A stretch of DNA of 64,000 nucleotides, from NCBI RefSeq assembly GCF_033110965.1, contig NZ_CP137003.1, forward strand, positions 558,001 through 622,000, read 5' to 3'. The position numbers and the translations under genes are program-made. The stretch is from Raineyella sp. LH-20. GTDB lineage: Bacteria; Actinomycetota; Actinomycetes; Propionibacteriales; Propionibacteriaceae. Positions 17,971-26,207 of this stretch are shown here, in pieces. Positions within the stretch are counted from its first letter, which is position 1. Every line of letters starts with the position of its first letter. Under the pieces are notes generated by a model, which saw only the letters and a list, made by a program, of their open reading frames with translations, searched no databases and was not told the DNA's origin.

Positions 17971-18672
17971 ATGACCACGATCACCGCGCCACCACGCGCC
18001 GCCGTACGCACCGCCGACCTGACCCGGATCTATGGCTCCGGCGACACCGCCGTACGAGCCCTCGACGGGGTGGACGTGGAGTTCACCACCGGACGGTTCA
18101 CCGCGATCATGGGCCCGTCCGGTTCCGGCAAGTCCACTCTGATGCACTGCGCCGCCGGGCTGGACGCGGTCACCTCCGGACACGCCTGGATCGGCGACAC
18201 CGACATCACCACCCTCAACGACCGCGACCTGACGGTGTTGCGCCGCGACCGGGTGGGCTTCGTCTTCCAGGCGTTCAACCTGCTGCCCACCCTCGACGCG
18301 CGGGCGAACATCCTGCTGCCGCTGCGGCTGGCCCGGCGGCGCCCGGACCGGGAGTGGTTCGACCAGCTGGTCACTGTGCTCGGGCTGGCCGACCGGCTCG
18401 ACCATAGACCGTCCGAACTCTCCGGCGGCCAGCAGCAGCGGGTCGCGGTGGCCCGCGCCCTGGTCACCCGCCCGGAGGTGGTGTTCGCCGACGAGCCGAC
18501 CGGGGCGCTGGACTCGGTCGCGGGCGCCGACCTGATGGCCTTCCTGCGCCGCAGCGTCGACGAGTTCGGCCAGACGATCGTGATGGTCACCCACGACGCG
18601 CACGCGGCGTCGTACGCCGACCGGACCATCCGGCTCGCCGACGGGCGGATCGTCGCCGACGAGGAGCGCTGA
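17971..18672 (+). CDS. ABC transporter ATP-binding protein (MacB/LolD type)
   Basis: This 233-residue ATPase has Walker A GPSGSGKS, the Q-loop in FVFQAFNLLPTL, signature LSGGQQQR, Walker B VVFADEPTGALD and the H-loop HD. These are typical of the MacB/LolD/FtsE-like exporters that couple to FtsX-type permeases. ATG 17971 is chosen over an in-frame upstream start at 17851 because conserved sequence starts here. The stop is 2 bp before the permease ATG. It is located 3' of a two-component system that may regulate it. Confidence 0.92.
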   Translation: MTTITAPPRAAVRTADLTRIYGSGDTAVRALDGVDVEFTTGRFTAIMGPSGSGKSTLMHCAAGLDAVTSGHAWIGDTDITTLNDRDLTVLRRDRVGFVFQAFNLLPTLDARANILLPLRLARRRPDREWFDQLVTVLGLADRLDHRPSELSGGQQQRVAVARALVTRPEVVFADEPTGALDSVAGADLMAFLRRSVDEFGQTIVMVTHDAHAASYADRTIRLADGRIVADEER

Positions 18673-18674
18673 CG

Positions 18675-21089
18675 ATGCTGCGCGAACCACGCCGTCTGGT
18701 GGCGTCCCTCGTCACCGTCGTCCTCGGCATCACCTTCCTGGCGCTCAGCCTGCTGCTCGGCGACGCGCTGTGGGCCACCATGCGTGACCAGGCCGCAGCA
18801 AGTGTCGGCACCGCCGCCACGGTGGTCACCCTGCCCTCCGACGTCAAGCAGGGCACGGCACTGCCGCCCTCCGGCCTGGACCCGATCCGTACGCTGCCCG
18901 GCGTGACCGGCGTACGCGCCGGCGCCCGGGCGACCACCATGCAGAAGATCGAGGGACGCCAGGCGTCCCTGGTGCTCACCACCCTCCCCCAGCCCGACCG
19001 CTACCAGGTGCAGGAGGGCACCGTGCCGAGCCGACCCGGCGAGATCGCCCTCGACGCGACCACCGCCCGGGTCCGCCGGCTGGCGGTCGGTCAGGAGGTC
19101 GTGGTCACCCCGTTCACCGACGCCGGCCCGACCGCACTGCGTGTCGTCGGGATCCTCGCGACGGTGGACGACCAGGGAGAGGGCACCCCGACCGCCTTCG
19201 CGGTCCCCGACCAGGTCTTCGCGATGAGCACCACGCCGGGCTACGACGAGGTGTTCGTCGACAGTGCCGCCGACCAGGCGACCGTCCGGGACGCCGTCGC
19301 CGCCGTGCCCGCGGTCCGTGACGCCCATCTCACCGTCCGCACCGGCCATGACGAGATCGATGCACGGATCCAGGACTACACCCAGGGGCTCGCCCAGATG
19401 CAGGGCCTGCTGCTCGGCTTCGCGGTGATCGCCCTGGTGACCGCCACGCTCGTCATCACCAACACCTTCACCATCGTCGTCGCCCAGCGCACCCGGGCAT
19501 TGGCCCTGCTGCGCTGCGTCGGCGCGACCCGGCGACAGGTGCTGCGCGACGTGCTCGGGGAAGCCCTGCTGGTCGGCGGCATCGGCTCGGTCGGCGGGCT
19601 GCTGCTCGGCGGCGCCCTCACCGCACTGGCGGTCCGGGTGTCCCGCGGCACCTCGATGGAACTGGTCGCGTTCACCCCGTCGTGGTGGAGCATCGTGGTG
19701 CCCCTGGTCGCCGGGGTCGTCCTCACCGTGGCCTGTGCACTGGCCCCGGCCCGGGCCGCGACCCGGGTGGCACCGTTGGCCGCGCTGCGTCCGCTGGAGC
19801 CGGTCGCTCTGCGCACCCGCGGCGGCGTGGTCCGGGCATTCCTCGGCACGGTCGGCGCGCTCGGCGGCACCGGCCTGCTGGTGTACGGCGCGGTCGAGAA
19901 CGAGCTGGTGCCGGGGCTGGTCGGCGGCGCGGTCTCCCTGATCGGCGTGGTGGTGCTGGGCCGCTGGCTGGTGCCCGCGTGCGCCGCCGGGCTGTCCCGG
20001 GTCAGCGGCCGCCTCGGTGGGCTGCCCGGTGAACTGGCCGCGGAGAACGCCCGGCGCAACCCGCTGCGGGCCACTGCCACCGCCCTGCTGATCGGCACCA
20101 CCATCGTCACCCTGATGCTGGTCGGCGCCTCCTCCGCCAGTCGCACCACGACGGCCGAACTGGACCAGAACTTCCCGGTCGACGCGATCGCCGAGCCGTC
20201 GACCACGATGTCCACTGCGACGTACGACCGGATGGCGCACACCGCGGGCGTTTCCGGCGCGGCCCGGGTGCCGATGACCACGCTGACCGCCATCGCCGAC
20301 GGCAAGGACCACAAGGTCGACGCGGCCGTCCTGTCGACGGACGCGCGCCGGCTGCTCCGCGACGACCGGATGGTCGACGGACTGGGCGACGGCACCATCG
20401 TCGCGCCCCCGGACGCCGGCCTGGTCGACGGTCAGCAGGTCACCCTGCGGGGTCCGGGAGGGCAGACCACCGTCACCTCCGTGGTCGGGAAGGACCGGCT
20501 CGGGCCGGTGATCACCCCCGCCACTCTGCAGCAGGTCGACCCGCAGGCCGCCGCGATGATCTGGCTGCGGTTCGACCAGGGCGCCGACCCGGCGCAGGTG
20601 GTCGAGGACGTCAGCCGGGCCGCCGGCACCGAGGCCCAGGTCTCCGGTCTGGCCGCCCAGCGCGACGAGATGACCGGCATCGTGGACACCATGCTCGCCG
20701 TGGTGATCGGGCTGCTTGCGGTCGCGGTGGTCATCGCGGTGATCGGCATCGGCAACACGCTCAGTCTGTCGGTGCTGGAGCGGACCCGGGAGAGCGGGCT
20801 GCTGCGGGCCCTCGGGCTGACCCGCGGCCAGCTGCGCGGAATGCTCGGCTGGGAGGCCGTGGTGCTCGCCGCCATCGGCACCCTGCTGGGGATCGGGCTG
20901 GGGATCGGCTACGGCATCGCCGGCGTGCACGCGCTGGCGGGAGGTGTCAGTACGGTGCTGATCGTCGTCCCGTGGGGCCGGCTGCTCGCGGTGGCCGTCG
21001 TCGCCATCGCCGCCGGCTGGTTGGCCTCGGTCGCACCGGGAGCCGCTGCGGCCCGGGTCAGCCCGGCGCTTGCTCTGGCCGAGGAGTGA
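18675..21089 (+). CDS. FtsX-like ABC transporter permease
   Basis: This 804-residue protein has an N-terminal membrane helix, a large extracytoplasmic domain, and two FtsX-type three-helix modules (about residues 245-370 and 670-800). Conserved RTRALALLRCVGATRRQVL and the similar RTRESGLLRALGLTRGQL lie in them. It would be the membrane half of the exporter with the preceding ATPase. Duplicated FtsX permeases of this size in actinobacteria are linked to export of, or resistance to, antimicrobials. The substrate is unknown. Confidence 0.9.
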   Translation: MLREPRRLVASLVTVVLGITFLALSLLLGDALWATMRDQAAASVGTAATVVTLPSDVKQGTALPPSGLDPIRTLPGVTGVRAGARATTMQKIEGRQASLVLTTLPQPDRYQVQEGTVPSRPGEIALDATTARVRRLAVGQEVVVTPFTDAGPTALRVVGILATVDDQGEGTPTAFAVPDQVFAMSTTPGYDEVFVDSAADQATVRDAVAAVPAVRDAHLTVRTGHDEIDARIQDYTQGLAQMQGLLLGFAVIALVTATLVITNTFTIVVAQRTRALALLRCVGATRRQVLRDVLGEALLVGGIGSVGGLLLGGALTALAVRVSRGTSMELVAFTPSWWSIVVPLVAGVVLTVACALAPARAATRVAPLAALRPLEPVALRTRGGVVRAFLGTVGALGGTGLLVYGAVENELVPGLVGGAVSLIGVVVLGRWLVPACAAGLSRVSGRLGGLPGELAAENARRNPLRATATALLIGTTIVTLMLVGASSASRTTTAELDQNFPVDAIAEPSTTMSTATYDRMAHTAGVSGAARVPMTTLTAIADGKDHKVDAAVLSTDARRLLRDDRMVDGLGDGTIVAPPDAGLVDGQQVTLRGPGGQTTVTSVVGKDRLGPVITPATLQQVDPQAAAMIWLRFDQGADPAQVVEDVSRAAGTEAQVSGLAAQRDEMTGIVDTMLAVVIGLLAVAVVIAVIGIGNTLSLSVLERTRESGLLRALGLTRGQLRGMLGWEAVVLAAIGTLLGIGLGIGYGIAGVHALAGGVSTVLIVVPWGRLLAVAVVAIAAGWLASVAPGAAAARVSPALALAEE

Positions 21090-21104
21090 CCCGGCCGGCT
21101 CTGC

Positions 21105-21548
21105 TCAGTCGAGCCGACCGTACGCCGCCCGCATCCGCTCGGTGACCTCGGCCGCCAGCCGCTCGAGCTCCGCACCCCGTGCCGGGTCCAGCAACGGGAC
21201 CCGGTCGGGGTGCTCCTCGTCGTCGCGGGGGTAGAGCCGCAACTGGTCCTCGGTCACGGTGGCCCGGCTGATGTCGGTCCAGTGGTGCTCGCTGGTCCGC
21301 CCGAGCGCGGACAGCCGGTAGCCGCCGTCGTCGAGGCTGATCCGTACCCGGCCGCGGAACGCGACGATCAGGGCGAGGGTGAGCTGCACAGCACCGAGCA
21401 GCACCAGCACGATCGCGATGGCGGTCACCACGACATGCCAGTGCAGCCCGATCGCCGCGACCAGCACGACGCCGCCCACGATGAGCAGGCCGGCGGCGAT
21501 GCCGAAGGCCCGGGCGGGCAGGACTGCGTCCAGGCGGTAGGTGTTCAC
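21105..21548 (-). CDS. Small membrane protein with PH-like C-terminal domain
   Basis: This 147-residue protein has two membrane helices (about 15-35 and 38-62), followed by a soluble region with VRISLDDGGYRLSALGRTSEHHWTDISRATVTEDQLRLYP. That pattern suits bacterial PH-like domains: a beta-strand run and a basic W-x-D-I loop. The function is unknown. GTG 21548 lies one base past the 3' end of the tRNA-Ser(TGA) gene on the same strand, so no normal ribosome site can exist outside the tRNA. No other in-frame start lies nearby. Confidence 0.75.
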   Translation of the reverse strand: MNTYRLDAVLPARAFGIAAGLLIVGGVVLVAAIGLHWHVVVTAIAIVLVLLGAVQLTLALIVAFRGRVRISLDDGGYRLSALGRTSEHHWTDISRATVTEDQLRLYPRDDEEHPDRVPLLDPARGAELERLAAEVTERMRAAYGRLD

Positions 21549-21549
21549 G

Positions 21550-21636
21550 CGGCGAGAGTGGGATTCGAACCCACGGAACGGTCACCCGCTCGGCCGCTTT
21601 CAAGGCGGCTGCACTAGTCCACTATGCGATCTCGCC
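21550..21636 (-). tRNA. tRNA-Ser(TGA)
   Basis: This 87-nt class II tRNA reads on the minus strand. Acceptor arms GGCGAGA and TCTCGCC pair and the discriminator is G. The anticodon loop CTTGAAA is closed by a GCCGC/GCGGC stem, anticodon TGA (UCA serine). The T-arm GGTTCGAATCC is present. A -10-like TAGGAT lies at 21654-21659. The next gene downstream starts one base after it. Confidence 0.95.
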
Positions 21637-21686
21637 AATGAGGATCAGCCTCGATCCTAGCGAAGGCCGTGTGCGAGGCTGGGACC

Positions 21687-22664
21687 ATGCTCATGCGCGC
21701 GATTCTCGCCCCCGAACCGGGCGGACCAGAAGCCCTGCAGATCGTCGAGGTGGACCGTCCGGAGCCGGGCCCCGGGGAGGTGCTGGTCCGCGTCGTCGCC
21801 GCCGGAGTCAACCGGGCCGACATCCTGCAGCGCCAGGGCCACTACCCACCGCCGCCCGGCCACACCGACGTGCTGGGACTGGAAGTCTCCGGCGTGGTGG
21901 CGGAGCTCGGCGAGGGTGTCACCGGGTGGCAGCCCGGCCAGCAGTGCCTGGTGCTGCTGGCCGGCGGCGGCTACGCCGAGTACGTCGTCGCGCCGGCCGG
22001 TCAGCTGGTGCCCACGCCTCCGGGGATCGACCCGGCCGATGCTGCCGGGCTCCTCGAGGTGGCCGCGACCGTGGTGTCCAATCTCGACCTGGCCCGACTG
22101 GCGCCCGGGGAGACCCTGCTGGTGCACGGTGGGGCGGGCGGCATCGGTTCGTTCGCCATCCCGTACGCGAAGGCCCTGGGCTGCACGGTGCTGACCACCG
22201 CCGGCTCACCGGAGAACCTCGACTACTGCCGCTCCCTCGGCGCCGACCATGCCCTCGACTACCACGAGGACTGGGTGGCCGCGGTCAAGGACGTCACCGA
22301 CCGCCACGGTGCGGACGTCATCCTCGACATCATGGGCGCCAAGTACCTGCCGCTGAACGTCCGCGCGTTGGCCGTCGGTGGCCGGCAGGTGACGATCGGG
22401 CTGCAGGGCGGTCGCAAGGGCGAGCTGGACATGGGCGCGCTGCTCAACAAGCGGGCCAGCATCCACGCCACCTCGCTGCGGTTCCGGCCGGCGGCCGAGA
22501 AGGCGGCGATCTGCGCCCGGGTGGTGAAGGTCGTCTGGCCGATGCTCGCCGAGGGGATCATCCGCCCGTTGCGCACCGAGCGGGTGCCGTTCGCCGAGGT
22601 GCGCCGGGCGCACGAGCTGATGGACGCCCCGGGGCATCGGGGCAAGATCGTCCTGGTGCTGTGA
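21687..22664 (+). CDS. NAD(P)H quinone oxidoreductase, zinc-free MDR family (PIG3-like)
   Basis: This 325-residue medium-chain reductase has the quinone-oxidoreductase pattern VNRADILQRQGHYPPPPG and LGLEVSGVV, then the Rossmann motif VHGGAGGIGSFAI (about 140-152). It lacks the catalytic zinc Cys/His set of alcohol dehydrogenases. Members reduce quinones with NADPH. ATG 21687 or ATG 21693 could start it. Upstream sequence is shared with the divergent tRNA-Ser promoter. Confidence 0.88.
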   Translation: MLMRAILAPEPGGPEALQIVEVDRPEPGPGEVLVRVVAAGVNRADILQRQGHYPPPPGHTDVLGLEVSGVVAELGEGVTGWQPGQQCLVLLAGGGYAEYVVAPAGQLVPTPPGIDPADAAGLLEVAATVVSNLDLARLAPGETLLVHGGAGGIGSFAIPYAKALGCTVLTTAGSPENLDYCRSLGADHALDYHEDWVAAVKDVTDRHGADVILDIMGAKYLPLNVRALAVGGRQVTIGLQGGRKGELDMGALLNKRASIHATSLRFRPAAEKAAICARVVKVVWPMLAEGIIRPLRTERVPFAEVRRAHELMDAPGHRGKIVLVL

Positions 22665-22699
22665 GGTCGGCGGGACACGGAGCCTCCTAGACTCGACCC

Positions 22700-23284
22700 A
22701 TGAGCGAGGAACGGCAGGACGGGACCCCGGACGGCACGAACGAGCAGCAGGTGCTGGCCGGTCGCACCGACGACGGTCGGGTGTACGTCGTCGGTCCCGA
22801 GGAGATGGCGGTGACCGGCGACCGGCCCGAGGGGCAGAACGGTTCCGTCACCGATCAGGTGGAGGAACCCGCCAAGGTGATGCGGATCGCCACGATGATC
22901 CAGCGCCTGCTGGACGAGGAACGGGCAGCCCCGCTGGACGAAGCGAGCCGACAGCGGCTGGCGGAGCTCCACGCGAGTTCCGTGACCGAACTGAAGGACG
23001 GCCTCAGCCCGGACCTGGCCGCCGAGCTGGAGCGCCTGGCCCGACCGTTCACCCCGGCGCACACCCCGTCCGACGACGAGTTGCGGATCGCCCAGGCACA
23101 GTTGGTCGGCTGGCTGGAGGGACTCTTCCAGGGCATCCAGACCGCGCTGGTCGCCCAGCAGATGGCCGCCCGGGCCCAGCTCGAGCGGGGCCGCCGGGAG
23201 CTGCCCGGCCAGCAGAGCCCGCTCGGCCCGCAGCACCCGATGCCGGGCCAGCAGGGTCCGGGCCAGAGCGGCATGTATCTCTGA
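22700..23284 (+). CDS. bpa: Bacterial proteasome activator (Bpa/PafE-like)
   Basis: This 194-residue protein matches Bpa (DUF2587): VMRIATMIQRLLDEERAAPLDEASRQRLAELH, then EKL-type helices and a Gly/Gln/Pro-rich tail ending in GMYL. That ending fits the HbYX-like C-terminus that docks on the 20S proteasome and opens its gate without ATP. It implies the genome encodes a mycobacterial-type 20S proteasome, which is not in this window. A 14-bp hairpin terminator follows immediately. Confidence 0.83.
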   Translation: MSEERQDGTPDGTNEQQVLAGRTDDGRVYVVGPEEMAVTGDRPEGQNGSVTDQVEEPAKVMRIATMIQRLLDEERAAPLDEASRQRLAELHASSVTELKDGLSPDLAAELERLARPFTPAHTPSDDELRIAQAQLVGWLEGLFQGIQTALVAQQMAARAQLERGRRELPGQQSPLGPQHPMPGQQGPGQSGMYL

Positions 23285-23317
23285 TCCGGTGACCCCGGCC
23301 ACGCCGGGGTCACCGGA
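23285..23317 (+). terminator. Hairpin terminator after bpa
   Basis: TCCGGTGACCCCGG (23285-23298) and CCGGGGTCACCGGA (23304-23317) form a perfect 14-bp stem with a 5-nt loop, directly after the bpa stop codon. Confidence 0.8.
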
Positions 23318-23425
23318 CGTTCACCTGACCGACGTCGATCTTTCACCTGGTCAGGGAACCATCCCCACGTGTGCAGACGTCCAACCGAAGGACACCACCA
23401 CACTGATACGTCACACGAGTAGGGG

Positions 23426-24028
23426 ATGACCGTGAGCGTTTCTGTCACTGAGGCCGGGTGCGCCGCGCACCCGGAGCTGTACCAGCATCCGTTGCTGGAG
23501 GACGATCCGGGCCGCTCGGCCACCGTCGAGCAACGCCGCGAGCGGTCCGCGATGACCCGCCGGGCGACCGCCATCTGTGCGGGCTGCTGCTCGCTGCGGG
23601 ACTGCCTCTACCGCGCCGTGGTGGAGCACGACGTCGCCGGCTTCGTGGCCGGCACCACCGAGCCGCAGCGCCGTCGGATGCGGGCGATGCTCGACGTGAC
23701 GATCGGGGCCGACGACCTCGACTCGCTCACCGGGGTGTCCGCCTCTCCGCACCAGGTCAACCACGCCGAGATCGTCCGGCTGCGGGCACAGAACCCGCAC
23801 ATGTCCTTGGAGACGATCGCCCAGCGGCTCGGCTGCTCGCTGTCGACGGTCAAGCGGCACCTGCGCCGCGCCCGGGCCGAGGCCGCCGGCGCCCTGCAGG
23901 AGCCGGAACCTGGTGCGGAGGTCACCCCACCCAGCCCCGACGAGGTGATGTCGGCCCGGACGATCGTCGTGCACGGCGAGGGGGCGCGCCCGATCGGAGA
24001 CGGCAAGGCCTCCCTGGTCGCCGCCTGA
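23426..24028 (+). CDS. WhiB-like protein with C-terminal helix-turn-helix
   Basis: This 200-residue protein has an N-terminal WhiB-type region: Cys12, then CAGCCSLRDC (CxxC-x5-C, about residues 52-61), which would hold a [4Fe-4S] cluster. GFVAGTTEPQRRRMR replaces the usual G[VI]WGG turn. After a linker, residues about 108-150 form a helix-turn-helix, SLETIAQRLGCSLSTVKRHLRRAR, like sigma region 4 or MerR/LuxR HTHs. It would act as a redox-responsive DNA-binding regulator. It starts at ATG 23426 after AGTAGGGG. The target is unknown. Confidence 0.82.
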   Translation: MTVSVSVTEAGCAAHPELYQHPLLEDDPGRSATVEQRRERSAMTRRATAICAGCCSLRDCLYRAVVEHDVAGFVAGTTEPQRRRMRAMLDVTIGADDLDSLTGVSASPHQVNHAEIVRLRAQNPHMSLETIAQRLGCSLSTVKRHLRRARAEAAGALQEPEPGAEVTPPSPDEVMSARTIVVHGEGARPIGDGKASLVAA

Positions 24029-24079
24029 CCGACGGGCCCGGATCGGGCGCCCTGGTGGAACGACTGACCCTGTGGACGA

Positions 24080-24877
24080 CTAGCCCAGGTCGAACCAGCG
24101 GGACAGTTCCGCCAGGGTGCCGCCGTCCTCGAACCGCCCGGTGACCGCATCCGCGGCGAGCCGGACCTCCAGTGGGGCGTCGCCGAGGGCGACGCCCCGG
24201 CCGGCCCAGCGCAGCATCTCGATGTCGTTGCGCCCGTCGCCCATCGCCAGCACGTCGCCCGGGTCGATGCCGCGGCGGGCGCAGACGTCGGCCAGCGCCA
24301 TCGCCTTGTGCACGCCCTCGGGGGCGATGTCGAGCCACGCGCTCCAGCCGATGAAGTACGAGACTCCGTGCAGACCGAGCCGCTCGGCCAGCTCGATGAA
24401 GTCCTCCGGGGAACTGCCCGGGTCGCGGACGATCACCCGGGTGACCGGCCGGGAGGCGAGGTCGTCGACCCCGACCACCTCCATCGTGCCGCTGAGGTCA
24501 CCGGGCGGGAACGGCGCGTTGAGCCGATAGCCACGGCCGACCTCCTCGACCGCGATCAGCGCCTGGGGTGCCATCCGCTGCACCCGCTCGATCACGTCGG
24601 CCGGGTCGAAGGTGACCATCCGGACGACGTCCAGCGGCGGGTACCGTACGATCACCGCGCCGTTCGAGCAGACGTACGGCCCCTCGGGCAGGTCGAGCCG
24701 ATCGGCCAGATCACGGGTGTCGTGCCAGGACCGGCCGGTGGACAGCACCACCCCGGTGCCCTGCGCCGCGATCCGCCGGATGGCGTCACCGAGCGGCGCC
24801 GGCATCGCCGAATCGTGGTCGACGATCGTGCCGTCGATGTCGAGGGCCACCAGGCGTGGCCGCCAGCTGCCGGGCAC
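24080..24877 (-). CDS. HAD-family (Cof-type) phosphatase
   Basis: This 265-residue HAD hydrolase has nucleophile motif ALDIDGTIVD (Asp13 and Asp15), motif II LSTGR, and motif IV MGDGRNDIEML. A C2-type cap domain lies between (about residues 85-190). Cof enzymes dephosphorylate small phosphorylated metabolites such as sugar phosphates or flavin precursors. The GTG start lies 9 bp after the serS stop on the same strand, so the two are probably co-transcribed. Confidence 0.88.
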   Translation of the reverse strand: MPGSWRPRLVALDIDGTIVDHDSAMPAPLGDAIRRIAAQGTGVVLSTGRSWHDTRDLADRLDLPEGPYVCSNGAVIVRYPPLDVVRMVTFDPADVIERVQRMAPQALIAVEEVGRGYRLNAPFPPGDLSGTMEVVGVDDLASRPVTRVIVRDPGSSPEDFIELAERLGLHGVSYFIGWSAWLDIAPEGVHKAMALADVCARRGIDPGDVLAMGDGRNDIEMLRWAGRGVALGDAPLEVRLAADAVTGRFEDGGTLAELSRWFDLG

Positions 24878-24886
24878 CCGCAGGTC

Positions 24887-26155
24887 TCAGCCCTGGAGGG
24901 GCCGCAGGACGTCGCGCCCGAGGTACGGCTGCAGGGCCGCCGGCACCCGGACCGACCCGTCGGCCTGCTGGTGGTTCTCCAGCAGCATGACGATGATCCG
25001 GGTCACCGCGCACAGCGTGCCGTTCAGGGTCGCCAGCGGTGCGGTGCCGTCCTCGAACCGGCCGCGGATGTTGAGCCGGCGGGCCTGGAAGTCGGTGCAG
25101 TTGGAGGTCGAGGTAACCTCGCGGTAGGTCTGCTGGGTGGGCAGCCACGCCTCGCAGTCGAACTTGCGCGACGCCGACAGGCCGAGGTCACCGGAGGCGA
25201 CGTCGATCACCCGGAAGGGGATCTCCAGCGCCTCGAGGAACTCCTTCTCGAAGCCCAGCAGCCGGTGGTGCTCCCGTTCGGCGTCCTCGGGGTCGCAGTA
25301 GACGAACATCTCGACCTTGTCGAACCAGTGCACCCGGAAGATGCCGCGGGTGTCCTTGCCGTACGATCCGGCCTCGCGGCGGTAGGACGGGCTGTAGCCG
25401 ACGTAGTGCTTCGGCAGCGAGTCGACGATCTCGTCCATGTGGTAGCCGGCCAGTGGCACCTCGGCGGTGCCGACCAGGTACATGTCGTCGCGCTCCAGCC
25501 GGTAGACGTCCTCGGCGGCCTGGCCGAGGAAGCCGGTGCCCTCCATCGCGGCGGGCTTCACCAACGCCGGCGGGATGATCGGGGTGAAGCCCCAGTCGAG
25601 CGCCTTGCGCATCGCCAGGTTGATCAGCGCCAGCTCCAGCTCGGCGCCCTGGCCGGTGAGGTAGTAGAAGCGTGAGCCCGAGACCTTCGCCCCGCGCTCC
25701 ATGTCGATCGCGCCGAGGATCTCCCCCAGCTCCAGGTGGTCACGCGGGGTGAACCCTTCGGCGGCGAAATCGCGCGGGGTGCCGATCGCCTCGAGCAGGA
25801 CGAAGTCCTCCTCGCCGCCGGTCGGCACGCCGGGGGCGATCAGGTTGCCCACGCCCCGCAGCCGCTCGGTGAAGGCGACGTCGGCCTCCTTGCTGGCCGC
25901 CTCCAGCTCCTTCACCTGTGCGGCCAACTGCTTGGTCCGGTCCAGCAGCTCCTGCTTCTCCGCTCCCGTGGTCCGGCCGACCAGCTTGCCGAGGTCCTTC
26001 TGCTCGGCGCGCCGGGTCTCGTACGCGGCGATCGCGGAGCGGCGCTTCTCGTCCAGGGCGAGCAGGTCGTCGACGACGGACGCGGACTCCCCGCGGGCCT
26101 CCTGCGAGGCTCGTACGCGGTCGGGGTCCTGGCGCAGCAGCTTGGGATCAATCAC
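24887..26155 (-). CDS. serS: Seryl-tRNA synthetase
   Basis: This 422-residue class II aminoacyl-tRNA synthetase charges tRNA-Ser. An N-terminal coiled-coil tRNA-binding arm (about 30-105) precedes the catalytic core. The core has motif 2 [14 protein letters not shown] (about 280) and motif 3 [20 protein letters not shown] (about 385-404). GTG 26155 gives [15 protein letters not shown], the normal family start; the 11-residue upstream extension is not conserved. Two tRNA-Ser genes lie elsewhere in the window. Confidence 0.96.
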   Translation of the reverse strand: MIDPKLLRQDPDRVRASQEARGESASVVDDLLALDEKRRSAIAAYETRRAEQKDLGKLVGRTTGAEKQELLDRTKQLAAQVKELEAASKEADVAFTERLRGVGNLIAPGVPTGGEEDFVLLEAIGTPRDFAAEGFTPRDHLELGEILGAIDMERGAKVSGSRFYYLTGQGAELELALINLAMRKALDWGFTPIIPPALVKPAAMEGTGFLGQAAEDVYRLERDDMYLVGTAEVPLAGYHMDEIVDSLPKHYVGYSPSYRREAGSYGKDTRGIFRVHWFDKVEMFVYCDPEDAEREHHRLLGFEKEFLEALEIPFRVIDVASGDLGLSASRKFDCEAWLPTQQTYREVTSTSNCTDFQARRLNIRGRFEDGTAPLATLNGTLCAVTRIIVMLLENHQQADGSVRVPAALQPYLGRDVLRPLQG

Positions 26156-26207
26156 GATGGTCAGCCTAGCCGTCCTGCGTGGCGGCATGGACGCCTAGGA
26201 TCGTGCT

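Noticed and set aside
18030-20930. 966-codon minus-strand frame opposite the ABC exporter
   Set aside because: It is His/Gln/Arg-rich with no motif and lies fully antisense to two clear genes.
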